From contig MU119255.1 in assembly GCA_014904845.1 (NCBI GenBank), forward strand, positions 62,001 to 126,000: a stretch of 64,000 bases of DNA. The letters run 5' to 3'. The position numbers and the translations under genes were made by a program. The stretch comes from Acephala macrosclerotiorum. Taxonomy: Eukaryota; Ascomycota; Leotiomycetes; Helotiales; Mollisiaceae. The notes beneath the pieces are model-generated. The model searched no databases. It was not told where the DNA came from and was given only the letters and a program-made list of their open reading frames with translations. Positions 23,194-33,469 of the stretch are shown piece after piece; positions within the stretch are counted from its first letter, which is position 1; every line of letters begins with the position of its first letter.

Positions 23194-24235
23194 TCAATTT
23201 CGATTGTGTTTGGGAGATCGAAAAACTCTGAGAGAACACAATGGGTTGAGATGGCATATATTGTACTTGATTGAGATGGCGCGGTTTTCATGCGTTGAGT
23301 TTCACGAGCACAGAACATAATGCGACAATTTGCGATCTGACACTACTTCGGCATCTGAGCTCCTAATTTTGTGAGATACCTTCAATCTCAAGTTCTCAAA
23401 AACCACCTGGAGCATCAAAAGTACATCATCGAACTCAAGAACAAGAATACGAAGATGTCGAGGGCAATTCTAGGAGGCTCACGTGACTTGTGAGCTAATG
23501 CGGAAGAGGAGTACTTGTTCGGGCAGCAACGGTGCTTTGCAAAGCCAACAATGCTCGCTTCGAATAATTGAGTAAATAAGCAGCGGAAGGGCTCTGCTTC
23601 GAGGAAGTTCGAGATCTTCTCATCAAGGCGGATTCGCATCTGAAGCCGAGCCAAGCCCCCCTTTGCGAGGCGAGAGCCTCCTGAAAACCCGAATCAACGA
23701 ATGATCTCCACCACTAGAGTGCTTGCGAGCACCCCAGAGCACGGACTAGCTTGTTTGAAGTACCGTCGAGTCCGATCGAGGATGTCTCGTAATTTGCCAG
23801 CATATCGCACTCATGGAATTCAACGATTAGGAGCTCTGAGTCCGGGTCTGACTCGGTGTTCGAGTTTCTGGTAGCAGAGCTGCAACGGTTGATACTGCAC
23901 AGGCAGTCCTGGATCCGCATGTACTCATCTAGCGACTTCTTACCCTTGGATTGCGGAAGTGTAATATACTATGGCGATAGGAATCAAGCCTCCTCTGCGT
24001 TTTGAGGCATGCTTGACTTGCCACACTTGGAGGTTTGAAAGACATCTCCAGATAGAACTGCTAGAGAATCTGCACAAGCATTTCTCAGTTGCCCACCATG
24101 CTCAGAAACCACTATTTCAAGTGGAAAGCTTTGTGGTAGTCGATGAAGCCATACCTATGCCCTTCTCTAAACGTGTGGCGGGCCTCCTCGGTTTACAGTC
24201 TCGAAGTCATTGATGTTGCCATACAAACTAGGTCA
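23194..24235. other. Gene-free interval with doubtful small frames
   Basis: A minus-strand frame ending at 23714 (reading DCLCSINRCSSATRNSN) and a forward one at 23971-24213 (reading LTCHTWRFERHLQIELLENL) are somewhat protein-like. Neither has a start, splice partner or recognisable domain. They may be gene relics. Confidence 0.35.
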
Positions 24236-24455
24236 GTTGAACAAGACTCCTTGGTCTCAAAGCCTCGTGGTTTATAATGATCTGAACGAAGACTGCAAGT
24301 TCACAGCCTCATGGTTGACAATGGCGTCACAATATTAGACGAGTTGAACACTTCCTAACCGCCAGCCTCGCGGAGGTAGTGACGCTATAATAGGGGGTGG
24401 ATTGAATAAAACTCCACAGTCCCACAGCCTCGCGGTCGACCATGACGCCACCCCC
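24236..24455 (+). repeat. Four tandem degenerate ~60-bp repeats in the paralog 2 promoter
   Basis: The core AGCCTCGYGG occurs at 24261, 24305 (AGCCTCATGG), 24364 and 24426. Each is preceded 20-25 bp earlier by a TTGAA-type box (GTTGAACAAGACTCC, CTGAACGAAGACTGC, GTTGAACACTTCC, TTGAATAAAACTCC). Three of the four are followed by a TGACGCC-like box. The array ends about 50 bp upstream of a TATA box, which fits clustered regulator binding sites. Confidence 0.75.
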
Positions 24456-24506
24456 TCAGGCGTCAACTCGCTTAATTATAGCGTCTTTGACGACCGGCCG
24501 ACCTTG

Positions 24507-24515
24507 TATATATAC
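24507..24515 (+). promoter_or_regulatory. TATA box of paralog 2
   Basis: TATATATAC lies just downstream of the four-copy repeat array and is followed by a long CT-rich tract (about 24,525-24,560), as is common at fungal transcription starts. The assignment to the gene at 24875 is inferred from orientation and distance. Confidence 0.55.
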
Positions 24516-24641
24516 ACCGACCATCTTCTTTCAATCTTCCTTTTCTTTCTTCCTCCTACATACTATTCCGCAACTATCCGGACCAGTGGATAGTCTTCCA
24601 TCTGGAGTACCCTTTGTCATACGATCTTGCTATTGTCAAGT

Positions 24642-24871
24642 GTAAGTCCTGTGGCATACTTACTTTGCTTCCTGGATACTTTGCTAACATAATTGTAGCG
24701 TCAACATCAAGAACCATATCACAGATCGGACATCGCACGATCGACTCAACGTCAACATCAGCACAATACATCTCCAGCATCAAACTTGTGCTTGACCTTG
24801 GAGCGTAAGTAGCCATTGTACTTCCTATCCTAAGGACTTACGGCTTGTCAAAAGTTCTAATATCGGAATAG
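24642..24871 (+). other. Two probable 5' UTR introns of paralog 2
   Basis: Intron A, 24642-24698: GTAAGT donor, TTGCTAACAT branch, TTGTAG acceptor. Intron B, 24805-24871: GTAAGT donor, TTCTAAT branch, GGAATAG acceptor, ending 3 bp before the ATG at 24875. The exon between has no ATG, so both introns are placed in the leader. Confidence 0.6.
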
Positions 24872-24874
24872 AGT

Positions 24875-25621
24875 ATGGATCCTCGAAGAGGCAGAGGAGG
24901 TTTCGGCAATCCGGGAACCGGAAGAACCAACACCCCGCAAGCTCACCGCACTCCGGTCTCCCATATTCAGATCGCGGGCCGAATCCCGATGATGGTGAAC
25001 CCGCCCGGAGAAGGAGAGCGAACCATGTTCAATACCGGCTCGGGCTCCGGCCTTGAGCCACGCTCCCGACGAGGTCCCACGGTCCGAGATAGACGTCAAC
25101 CTACCTCCGGTAACTTCCGAGCCCCTGAATCGGGACGCATGTCGGCTATGAACTCTCATGCCGATTCGGAATCCGCCTCTCCTCCTCCCCAGCGTCAGCA
25201 AGGCCAAAGACAATTCTTCGCAGCCGACCCTTCCGCTCGGCCTAGAGCACGACCCCAGCCCACTGTTGCCTCTGAGGACGATGACGGTGACAATGACAAT
25301 GACGAGGACGAGGACGAGGACGAGGGTGATGACGATAGCGATGTAGTGGACCAACAACCTCACGTCACCAGATACGATGCTCGTGTGGTCCTCGAAGCTG
25401 CAGAGCGTCTGATGCCCGGAGTTCGAGCGGAGAATATGATTGTTATGTCTCCGAATGAAGAGGACGAAAGATCTTTCACCTTGTCCGATCTGATGCAGGC
25501 GTATGCGGAGCGATGCGGAACCACTCCGGAGAATATGGAAGTCATGCGATATGACGAGATGACAGCGCTGCATGCTTGGTTGGGAGATCTTTTGGCTGCA
25601 TATCGGCGGCAAGGTAGATAG
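24875..25621 (+). CDS. GRIPM-family paralog 2 (hypothetical), intronless CDS
   Basis: A single open frame of 248 residues. The N-terminus is Gly/Arg-rich (MDPRRGRGGFG), followed by the family motif VSHIQIAGRIPMMVNPP and the box MFNTG. The middle is Arg/Ser/Pro-rich and then strongly acidic (Asp/Glu repeats near residues 130-152), which resembles nuclear regulatory or chaperone proteins. The C-terminal domain (about residues 165-248) is ordered. It includes the conserved block (QAYAERCGTTPENM, then EVMRYDEMTALHAWLGDLL) that aligns without gaps to paralogs 1 and 3. Unlike them it has no intron inside this block. It has no known domain; function unknown. The antisense strand also happens to be open across the whole gene, which I attribute to codon composition. 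Confidence 0.75.
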   Translation: MDPRRGRGGFGNPGTGRTNTPQAHRTPVSHIQIAGRIPMMVNPPGEGERTMFNTGSGSGLEPRSRRGPTVRDRRQPTSGNFRAPESGRMSAMNSHADSESASPPPQRQQGQRQFFAADPSARPRARPQPTVASEDDDGDNDNDEDEDEDEGDDDSDVVDQQPHVTRYDARVVLEAAERLMPGVRAENMIVMSPNEEDERSFTLSDLMQAYAERCGTTPENMEVMRYDEMTALHAWLGDLLAAYRRQGR

Positions 25622-26371
25622 ATGTCCCCAGCAAGCTTGGGAGATTTGGACTGGGTACGAGCTCTGGGAATACTTGAGCACTCTTGAACCTCATACTACA
25701 TTTTCTTCACCTCATATCAGGTTGGTGAATTGTGGATGGAACATGGGCGGAATTCATCGGAGTTGCGTTGGGACATTTCTGGGATGTATTCAGCGCAACC
25801 TTTAAACATTCTCAGCACAGACACTGAAGCCTGTCTTAATAAAAGCATTTGATCTCGTACATTTGAATCTGTGAAAATGCCTTCCCTTAAAAGTTTGGCA
25901 TGAATTGAGGTTAGGATTAATGCAAAATGCTCAAGTGTTGATCTTGGGTAACTTGGGTCGAGCTCGCTTAGCGGCCCCTTTTCCTACCTTCAACGAAGCG
26001 AACCCCACCACTTCGGGTAGATACTCTAGTTGCTATCAAAAGTATAGAAATTATAGAGAGCAGAGTAGCTGAGTTAGAACTAGACTATGGAACCAGACTA
26101 TGGACCTGGAAAGGCGACCATTTTTCCTAAAAATCGGTGATAGCATCACGTGCTCAGCGAAACCACCTCCACCTATCCTTCCTTTCACTCTCTCTTTCCT
26201 ATTTCTCTACCCCCACGAGCTCCAATCAAATCTCATTTCTCTTTAATCTCATTCTCAATTGCAAACATCTTCAATCTATCCTGCGCCGCCATCTTCGCCT
26301 CTCTTCGTGCGCAACAGCCCAAACTCCAAACAACACTCCCTTCACCTCCAGTACCAACAATCCCTCACAAA
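25622..26371. other. Intergenic plus probable leader of paralog 3
   Basis: The first part is spacer. From about 26,150 the sequence is pyrimidine-rich, as in a fungal 5' leader. The frame of paralog 3 is open back to 26150, but the conserved motif sits right after the ATG at 26372, so I treat the extension as untranslated. Confidence 0.5.
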
Positions 26372-27669
26372 ATGCGTACCCGCACCACCAGACGCCTGCA
26401 AAGGCAAGCCTACCGTGTCCCCATGCCGAGTGTGGTCATCGAAGGTCGAATCCCAATGATATGCCCCACACGCGGCAGAAACACACTCTTTGGTACCAAC
26501 CTTCCGGAACGACAGCCTGGTGGCCAGGAGCATCCTACATACTACCAGCACCCCTCTAGTGGTAGTGGGAATATTCGCAACCCTCCTGGTGGTGGCATCA
26601 ATTCCTTCGATGGCTGCATGGACACAACGTTGGTTGACAACCGGAGTGAACGGGAGCATTTCCGCTATTACCAACATCCCTCGATCGGCAAGGGGAGTAG
26701 CCGCAATCTTTCCGATGGGAATATTAACCTTTCTGAGGGTGACATGGATATGGTGTTTGGTCCTGACGCTTACGAACGAAGGGATGACAGTATGCAGTAT
26801 GCTACCTACTACCAACATCACTCTCGAGGCCAAAAGAACATCCACAACTACTCAAATAGTCATGAAGGTCCCTCCAGTGCCAAAAATCACCAATCCAGTA
26901 CGTACAAGCAAGCTCAGTATCAGGCTTGGTCTCCCACCCCCGAGTATGATGGCTCTCAACAAGCTGTTCACAGCCTTCACTCTCTTCACCACACCACCTA
27001 CTCTGCTCATGGCTACGACGTTCAAAACTCCTCGGGTAGCAATTCCGGTCCCTCTCACACTCGAGATCTCCGACCCGATACTTACACCCAATACCCAGCA
27101 TACGCTCAATCCCCCTCACTTTCCCCCCCACAATACCTCGAACCCTCTCTCAACCCGGAATTCGAATCTGAATCCTCCATCACCAAACCCAACCCAGACC
27201 ACCCATCCGACGTTCTAATATTCACCCCCGCTTCCCTCCTAATCGATCTAATCCAGAACGGTACTGGTATCAGCGCTATCGACCTCGAGATCTGTCCTAG
27301 TATCGGTCCGGTGACACGAGAGAATAGTGTGGGCTTGACGGAGTGGATGTATGCGTGAGTTTACTTTCCTCTTTATTGTTTAGATATTCTCTTCCCCTCT
27401 CCTCTGTTTGTTTCCCTCTATGTCACTTGTCTCCCTATCAATCTCCAAACTGCCAATTTTCTCTATCTCACTGTCCACTTTATATTGTGAGAACTGGATA
27501 AATCAAGAAAGGATGCTGACGAATTGCAAATAGAGTGGAGGTGAAGATCGACGCTCCGTTTGGGGATCTGTACCTTGTGAAGAGAGATCAGATTGATGAG
27601 TTGGCTGGGTATCAACGTGGGCTCGAGGAGGAAGTGTTGAGATTGAGGGAGGTGATCCGACAACAATAA
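26372..27669 (+). CDS. GRIPM-family paralog 3 (hypothetical)
   Basis: Two exons: 26372-27354 and 27534-27669, 372 residues. The start MRTRTTRRLQRQ is basic, then comes the family motif MPSVVIEGRIPMICPT with a TLFGTN box. The long middle is Tyr/His/Ser/Gln-rich with imperfect repeats of a YYQHPS-type unit (TYYQHPSSG, RYYQHPSIG, TYYQHHSRG), so low-complexity and prion-like in look. The ordered C-terminal part runs from TPASLLIDLIQNG to the splice at WMYA and continues VEVKIDAPFGDLYLVKRDQI, then a short coiled coil ending RQQ. The intron (GTGAGT...GCAAATAG) splits an Ala codon in phase 2, exactly as in paralog 1. Function unknown. The start could be upstream at 26150, but conservation begins at 26372. 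Confidence 0.75.
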
Positions 27670-28291
27670 CGTGAATATCGCTAGCACGATCTTCGACTTT
27701 AGGGCATTCTGAGGGTCGAATTAAAACTTGTATATACGTAGACTTGAGTTCGAGACTGTCAGGGTGGAGTTTGACTTATAGAAAAACGTTGACGTTAGCA
27801 CTTCTGCATGGAATTCACAAACATCAAAACACCCCACCTCAGTCACTCATCATCAAGTGAGATCAAGAGAAGATTTTAATTCTGCATCCCTAACTATCAT
27901 CACAAAGCCCGGTTCCCAACCACGCATGCATGCAAACCATATCATATCATATCGTACGAACCCACCAAGGAATGAATTCAATGCCCTCTGTCCTCATGAA
28001 ATGACCAATAACCATTCCTTCGTAATTTCCGTTCGTTCGTCAAAGTACATCCAAAGACACCCCGGAAATGACTGATTTGTGGAAGAAAGAATTGAATTCG
28101 AAGATGCACGCTAGCTCGCTCACACGCCTGACCAAACGGACCCAGATTCCTCATTGCTACAATGTCATGTCCAAATAATGCACCTGAATGAAGACCCAGA
28201 AAAAGAGAAATGCGAATAGGGAGGTGGGGGATGGTGGAGACGAGGGCGGGAGAGATTGAGTGCGGTGTGTCAGGAAGAATTGTCGAGAAGG
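27670..28291. other. Intergenic between convergent genes
   Basis: 0.6 kb of 3' flanking sequence. No feature recognised. Confidence 0.5.
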
Positions 28292-31200
28292 TTAGAAGTA
28301 GCCTCTCATGGCGTCCTCGAAGCCGGGGCCACCCTTCAGGTCGCGATCGAAAGCGTTTGAGACGTCGAGAACCTTCTTGATATGTTCCATGCTGAGAGGT
28401 TCGCCTTTGTTGACGGCGAGGGCTTGAGCGGTGCGGACAGTGTTCTTGATCTGTAGGGTGTTAGTAAATTTAGTAACAAAGAATTAAAGGAGGGGAACAT
28501 ACCTGTCGACCGTTCAAATTGTTCTTGGCAAGAGTATTGTAGTCATCCTCCGTGAATGGCATCGTGTCAACACCCTCCAAGATACGGACTCTCTCAATGA
28601 ATGCCCTGAAAACGCTCTTCTTCGCCTTGAGATTGAGTTCGCCATATCTCAACGCGATGTGGATTCTCGATTGGAAGGCATCGTCGAATGTCTCGACACG
28701 ATTTGTCGTCAAGAAGAGGATACCCTGGAAGTACTCCAGCAGGCGTAAGAATATCGAGACAAGAGCGTTGCGGTGAATGTCTTGAATTGTCCGCTTCTCA
28801 AGGAACACATCTGCTTCGTCCAAGAGGAGAACAGCGCCCCATGCATGTGCAATGTCGAGAATCTTTTGCAGCTCGCCTTCGAGAGTTCTAGGATCGGTAC
28901 CGAGCTCTCCAGCTGAGACCATGTAAAGTGGGCATTTGAGAAGCTCAGAGATACCTTCCGCAGTAAGAGTCTTACCTGTTCCAGGAGGCCCATGGAGAAC
29001 AGCAACAAGACCCTTGCCCTTGCCTTGGATGACATCGTCGATGCTCTCAGCTGGGTGATACTTGTGCGATTCGACAAGGGCCTTGACGATTTCCTTGGTA
29101 TTGTCCTCCAATACCAAAGATTCGTATGCACCTTCGTTCCACACAATGTCCTTCACACCAGAGACGGTGAACTCAAGCCAAAGCTTCTCAGTGAAAGCAA
29201 AGCCAAGGACGACAGGAGAGGCGATCAGATACTCCTCGTCGGTGAACGTAGGAAGCTCTTTCTTGTCATCCTCCTTTACTTCACCATCTTCCTTCGCCTT
29301 CTTGCTAGGTACTTCCTCGAGCTTCTCCACAACAATTTCTTGTCCATCGGCGTCAACAGGAACTTCGACAATCGTTGGCCGATCCTTGTCATCCTTGACC
29401 ATCTTCAATTTTGTCCGAGGTTCGTCATCATCCTTGCCCTTCTCCTCTCGCTGTTCGAAGTGATGATGTTGTTCCTCATCTGAGCTCTCATCGCAACCGC
29501 AGCCATCATCAGAATCGTCATCGTCAGAATCATCCAATAGATCTGGGTCTTTCGGCTTGACTGTGCTGACATTATAGTTGGGCAAGATTCGGCGATGGAT
29601 AGCTGGATCGACCATAATGCGACCATTAATGTTGACCTTAATGATTTGCTTTCGCTTCTTGAGGTAAGCCATACCCTCGTGACTCTTGTAGTTGACACCT
29701 TGGAGAGATACAAACTTCTTGCCGCGGGCGATGAGATCAGCTCGGAGCTTGGCTTCGTTCTTGTGGTACTTGAGTGGGTAGCAGTTCAAACTTGTGATCT
29801 TTCGTGCTCCTTTGAAGGCTGGAACATCACAGTCCATCGTGCCCATACCCCAAGTCTTGCCATCATACTCTAGATATCGGCCTTCGATATTGTACCACTC
29901 GCCCTTCATAAAGCTGAACTCTTTTTCAGCCAACTCAATCTTGAACGCACGAGGTTCATCGACAGAGCCATAGGTTGTGGTGTATGCGAGGGTATTTGGC
30001 TTGTAGAGCGCCCATAGAAGGTCAAATGTGATGATACCCGACTCCAGCATAGGATATAAGGTCTTCTTGGTTGCGGCGTAATCCTTGTCGAGGTACTTCA
30101 AGAGGACTTTGAGGTGCTTTCGCTTCGTCTCTTGGCGCTTCTTTGCCTTCTTCTTGCCCTTCTTGACAGTGAGCTTCTTGTTCTTCAGCTCCTTGCACAT
30201 CTCTCGGAGATCTTCAAGATAGAGGAAGAGCAGGTTGGGATCGATGATAGGCGTCTCCTCAACCAAGCTAACACCTTTGACGCCATCCATGACTTCATTG
30301 AGAGCTTCCTTGAGGAGCTTGCTCTTGATGTCCACGACGGTGGTCTTGTACTTGCCCTCCCAATCAAAGGTTCTCCGGACGTTGAAGAGATACTGATCAT
30401 ATTCTGAACTCTCCTCATCCTCAGCAGTGTCGGTAAGCTTGTAGTTGTGAATCGTGCTGTCCCATAATTGATCGACTCTGTGGTAGTCAAGCTTGCTGGC
30501 ACGCTTCTTCTTATCCTTCTTTCCTTTCTTGCCCTTCTTTCCTCCAGCAGCATCAAGGCCCAGAGCAGCCAGCTGCTTTGCTCTCTTTGCTGCTTGTATC
30601 CGTGCCGCAGCACCACCTCCTAGTTGATTTCGACGACCGTACCCCAGACCAGGATTGAGACCGCCCTGACCAAGGCCAGATTGTTGCTGTCTCAACTGTT
30701 GCATTTGCATAAGTTGTAGTTGGAGCTGGGCATCCTCCACAGCCTGGGCGTCGTCGGCGTTTTCAGCCTCGGAGTCCTCATCTGGTTCCGATTCTTCGTC
30801 TGAATCTGAATCATCCGTGTCTGAGGATACCTGAGAAGTGTTAGTTTCATTTCTGCCAACAGACCTCATGTCAGAAGGACTATTTCTGACCTCTTTTCTT
30901 GACTTCTTAGACTTTCCCTTTTTCTTATCCTTTGCTTTTTTAGCCTTCTTCTTCGCCTTTCGTCGCTTTCGCTTCTCCTTCTCGGTCTCAGATTCCGAAT
31001 CCTCGTCCGAATCGCTCGAATCAGAGTTGCTGCTATCTGAATCCGAATCTGACTCGCTTTCCGACTCGCTCTCACTAGCAACAACCTCCTTCGCCTTCTT
31101 GGACTTCGCCTTTGACTTCGCCTTGGCTTGTGGGCCTTTGCACTTCTTGCTTTTCGACTTGGGAGACTTCTCAGAGGACTTTGGCGTCTTGGTCTCTACC

Positions 31201-31292
31201 TGCGAGCTCGACGCGCCTTCGCCAGCATCAGGAACTACTCCGCCTTCTCTCTCCGCCGCCTGCTCGCTCTGATTCGTAGTTGGGGTATCCAT
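28292..31292 (-). CDS. AAA+ ATPase with large charged N-terminus (fungal orphan AAA family)
   Basis: Exons 31292-28503 and 28450-28292 join in phase 0 (GRQ|IKNTV), 982 residues. The first 300 residues are Lys-rich and Asp/Ser/Glu-rich, disordered and probably nuclear. A central domain (about 430-620, with ALYKPNTLAYTTTYG and WYNIEGRYLEYDGKTWGMG) is the conserved region found N-terminal to many fungal AAA proteins. The single AAA module has Walker A GPPGTGKT (about 768-775), Walker B VLLLDEADVF (about 821-830), sensor 1 LTTNR and an arginine finger in FQSRIHIALRY. It should be an active ATPase; substrate and complex are unknown. A third, in-frame 60-nt intron at 30890-30831 (GTCAGA donor, ACTAAC branch, TCTCAG) is likely, and would shorten the product by 20 residues. 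Note the Asp-rich and Cys-containing stretch DDGCGCDESSDEE before the AAA module. Confidence 0.88.
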
Positions 31293-33040
31293 TCTTAGTG
31301 GTTGTGAAGAAGATCGGGATGTAAGGAGGGCGTAATTCGTAGTTTCGGGAAGCTGCAGAATACTACAGCTCCTATGCAGTTAGGGCTGGCGATCAATACT
31401 TCGCTGGCGTTGTGAACCAGTTCGCGGATGGCCCGTTTGCGCTGAGGGGAGGGAAGAAGCTACAACAGTTCGTATTAGCATCAACTTCTTGAAGAACGAT
31501 AACAAACATCCGCGAAAGTAATCGCCAACTGGCTGTACCAGGTAGAGCAGTACAGCACGGGTGTAACTCCCAGCAGACTTGCAATCACCAGGCACACCGC
31601 TGAAGGAGACGGTCAGCAGACAACTCACCTTGCGTAGTCCGCCTCACGGAAATGCGCAAACAAGAGAGGAAGGAAAGGAATGGCAGACGATCGGGTTCTT
31701 AAAGGATCCAGAGACCTGGATCTCGGTGTGACGACGCAATGCGACTTGTCGAAGAAAAAAATGTTGGATCCTGCAGCACGTACATGCGGAGGAAGCTGTC
31801 GAGAGACGATTGGATGACGAGACAGAAGGCTGACTGGGCCTTCGGTTATCAAGAAAGAAGATCCCAGTCAAGGCAACAAGGCTGTGGAAATGGAGAGTCT
31901 GAGCGGAGAAGAAAAACACGTCGGAATGCCCGATAGGGATAACAAAAGATGGATATTTATGTCGTGCAGGACTTTCGCATGCAGACAGACATGCCAACGT
32001 CTTTCTCAGCAGAGCAGGCATCAAAGCCTGAGTCATGCCGAGTATGGACAAGAGGGCTCTATAGCCTAGGCAACAAAGCGAGTAATGATAACCAAGTGAG
32101 GCTGAACCGTGGAAATTTGCCACTTTTGCCTCAAGTGGTCATAGCTCCCGCCCTTTATTTGGTGCCTAACCATCGTCCTCTTTTCATTATATTTGCCTAG
32201 TCTCTTGGGGGCCTCCAGGTTCTGAATCTTCGGTGTCTAGATTCGTCTGCCCTGTCCTTTCTAGAGGTACAAGCTTCAGCTGACCGAAGGCCTCTATCCG
32301 GGCATGCCAAGAGAGTATTAATGTTGGCTTGAAGCCTTGAAGGCAACACCACGTCAAGGTCAAGGACCTATGTTAGAAAACGGATTCCCGTGCGAGCCGT
32401 GGAGAAAACCATGTCACAATGAAGCTCTGCCACCCAAGTGGGTGATGACTATTGGCGGCTTGGCTTGCTTTAAGGAAAGGGTGGTGGGATGCAAGTGCAC
32501 AATCAGGGCTGGCTCCAGGTTGCGAACGATTATGATTCATGAGTCTCTGTACTTCACCATGTACAACTGCATCGATGTTTGAGTTATTGTTTGAGGTATT
32601 TGCAACAGGTTTTCTGCTAGTCATGCAATGCAGCGTTACGTACTTTCTCTAAATACACCGCAACTTCCCTCTTCAACTCCAAGTCCCGTATTTTTCTCAA
32701 TTTCCAACACCCCCGAAATCGCAGTTCATGCACGCCATCCCACACCGCCAAGGCACGCGGTAACCAGCTTCGCAGCCAGTTGGGGGGCCTCCCAGACACA
32801 CCCATTAACCCCACGAATCTTACTTGCATCTGTTGTGGGATGTGGGGCCGGGCTGTGAGTGAGTTGTGAATTGTGACAGCGCAAACATACAGTACCGTGC
32901 GTGCGCATACATACTTACGGACATACGAACGAGTTGAAAGATACGAATGCAACCCCCTATGTCGGACTTGAGACTCCGAATCCGATGAGATGTAAAGTGG
33001 TTTTGCTAGTGACGGAGTGCGATGGAGTCCGAGCGAGGTG
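31293..33040. other. Gene-free interval
   Basis: About 1.75 kb, including the promoter of the AAA gene. The frames present are short and unlike proteins. No RNA gene recognised. Confidence 0.5.
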
Positions 33041-33100
33041 TTTTTTTTTCCTTTCTTTCTTTCTTTCTTTCTTTCTTTATTTCTTTTTTTTTTTTTTTTT
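33041..33100. repeat. Microsatellite (CTTT)n with poly-T
   Basis: A run of T, about eight CTTT units, then an 18-T tract. It lies about 370 bp beyond the 3' end of the malate dehydrogenase gene. Confidence 0.95.
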
Positions 33101-33469
33101 CTCCCCAAACCTTTGGAAGGGAGCTGGGATTGGTATTATTGAGTTGCAGAATGCTCTCGATAGGTTGGGTCATTGATGGATTTCTTGCCAACTAGGTGGA
33201 TAGGTTGATGTCTGCAGGGCTGACTTGATGTCCCAAATCTACGGGAACTTTGGGGCAATGTAGAGAACGCGCCTAAATTAGCATTCGAGCTTGCTCCCAT
33301 GTTGGTAGGGACGAACAGGATTCAGAGTAGAGATTAGAATCTTAAGGGCTTGTTTTGATACAAAATCGAAATCTACATCTACGCGCTAAGACGCAGGCCT
33401 CGATATGGGCAACCAATTCCCCCCCACCAGATCCAGTCCTCTAACACCCCCAAACCGTATGCTTGTGAT

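Noticed and set aside
24857..25681. 274-codon frame antisense to paralog 2
   Set aside because: It mirrors the GC-rich codon pattern of the sense gene. The sense strand has the conserved family motifs.
32617..33108. 163-codon minus-strand Lys-rich frame
   Set aside because: Its N-terminus is just the translated CTTT/poly-T microsatellite, and the rest has no support.
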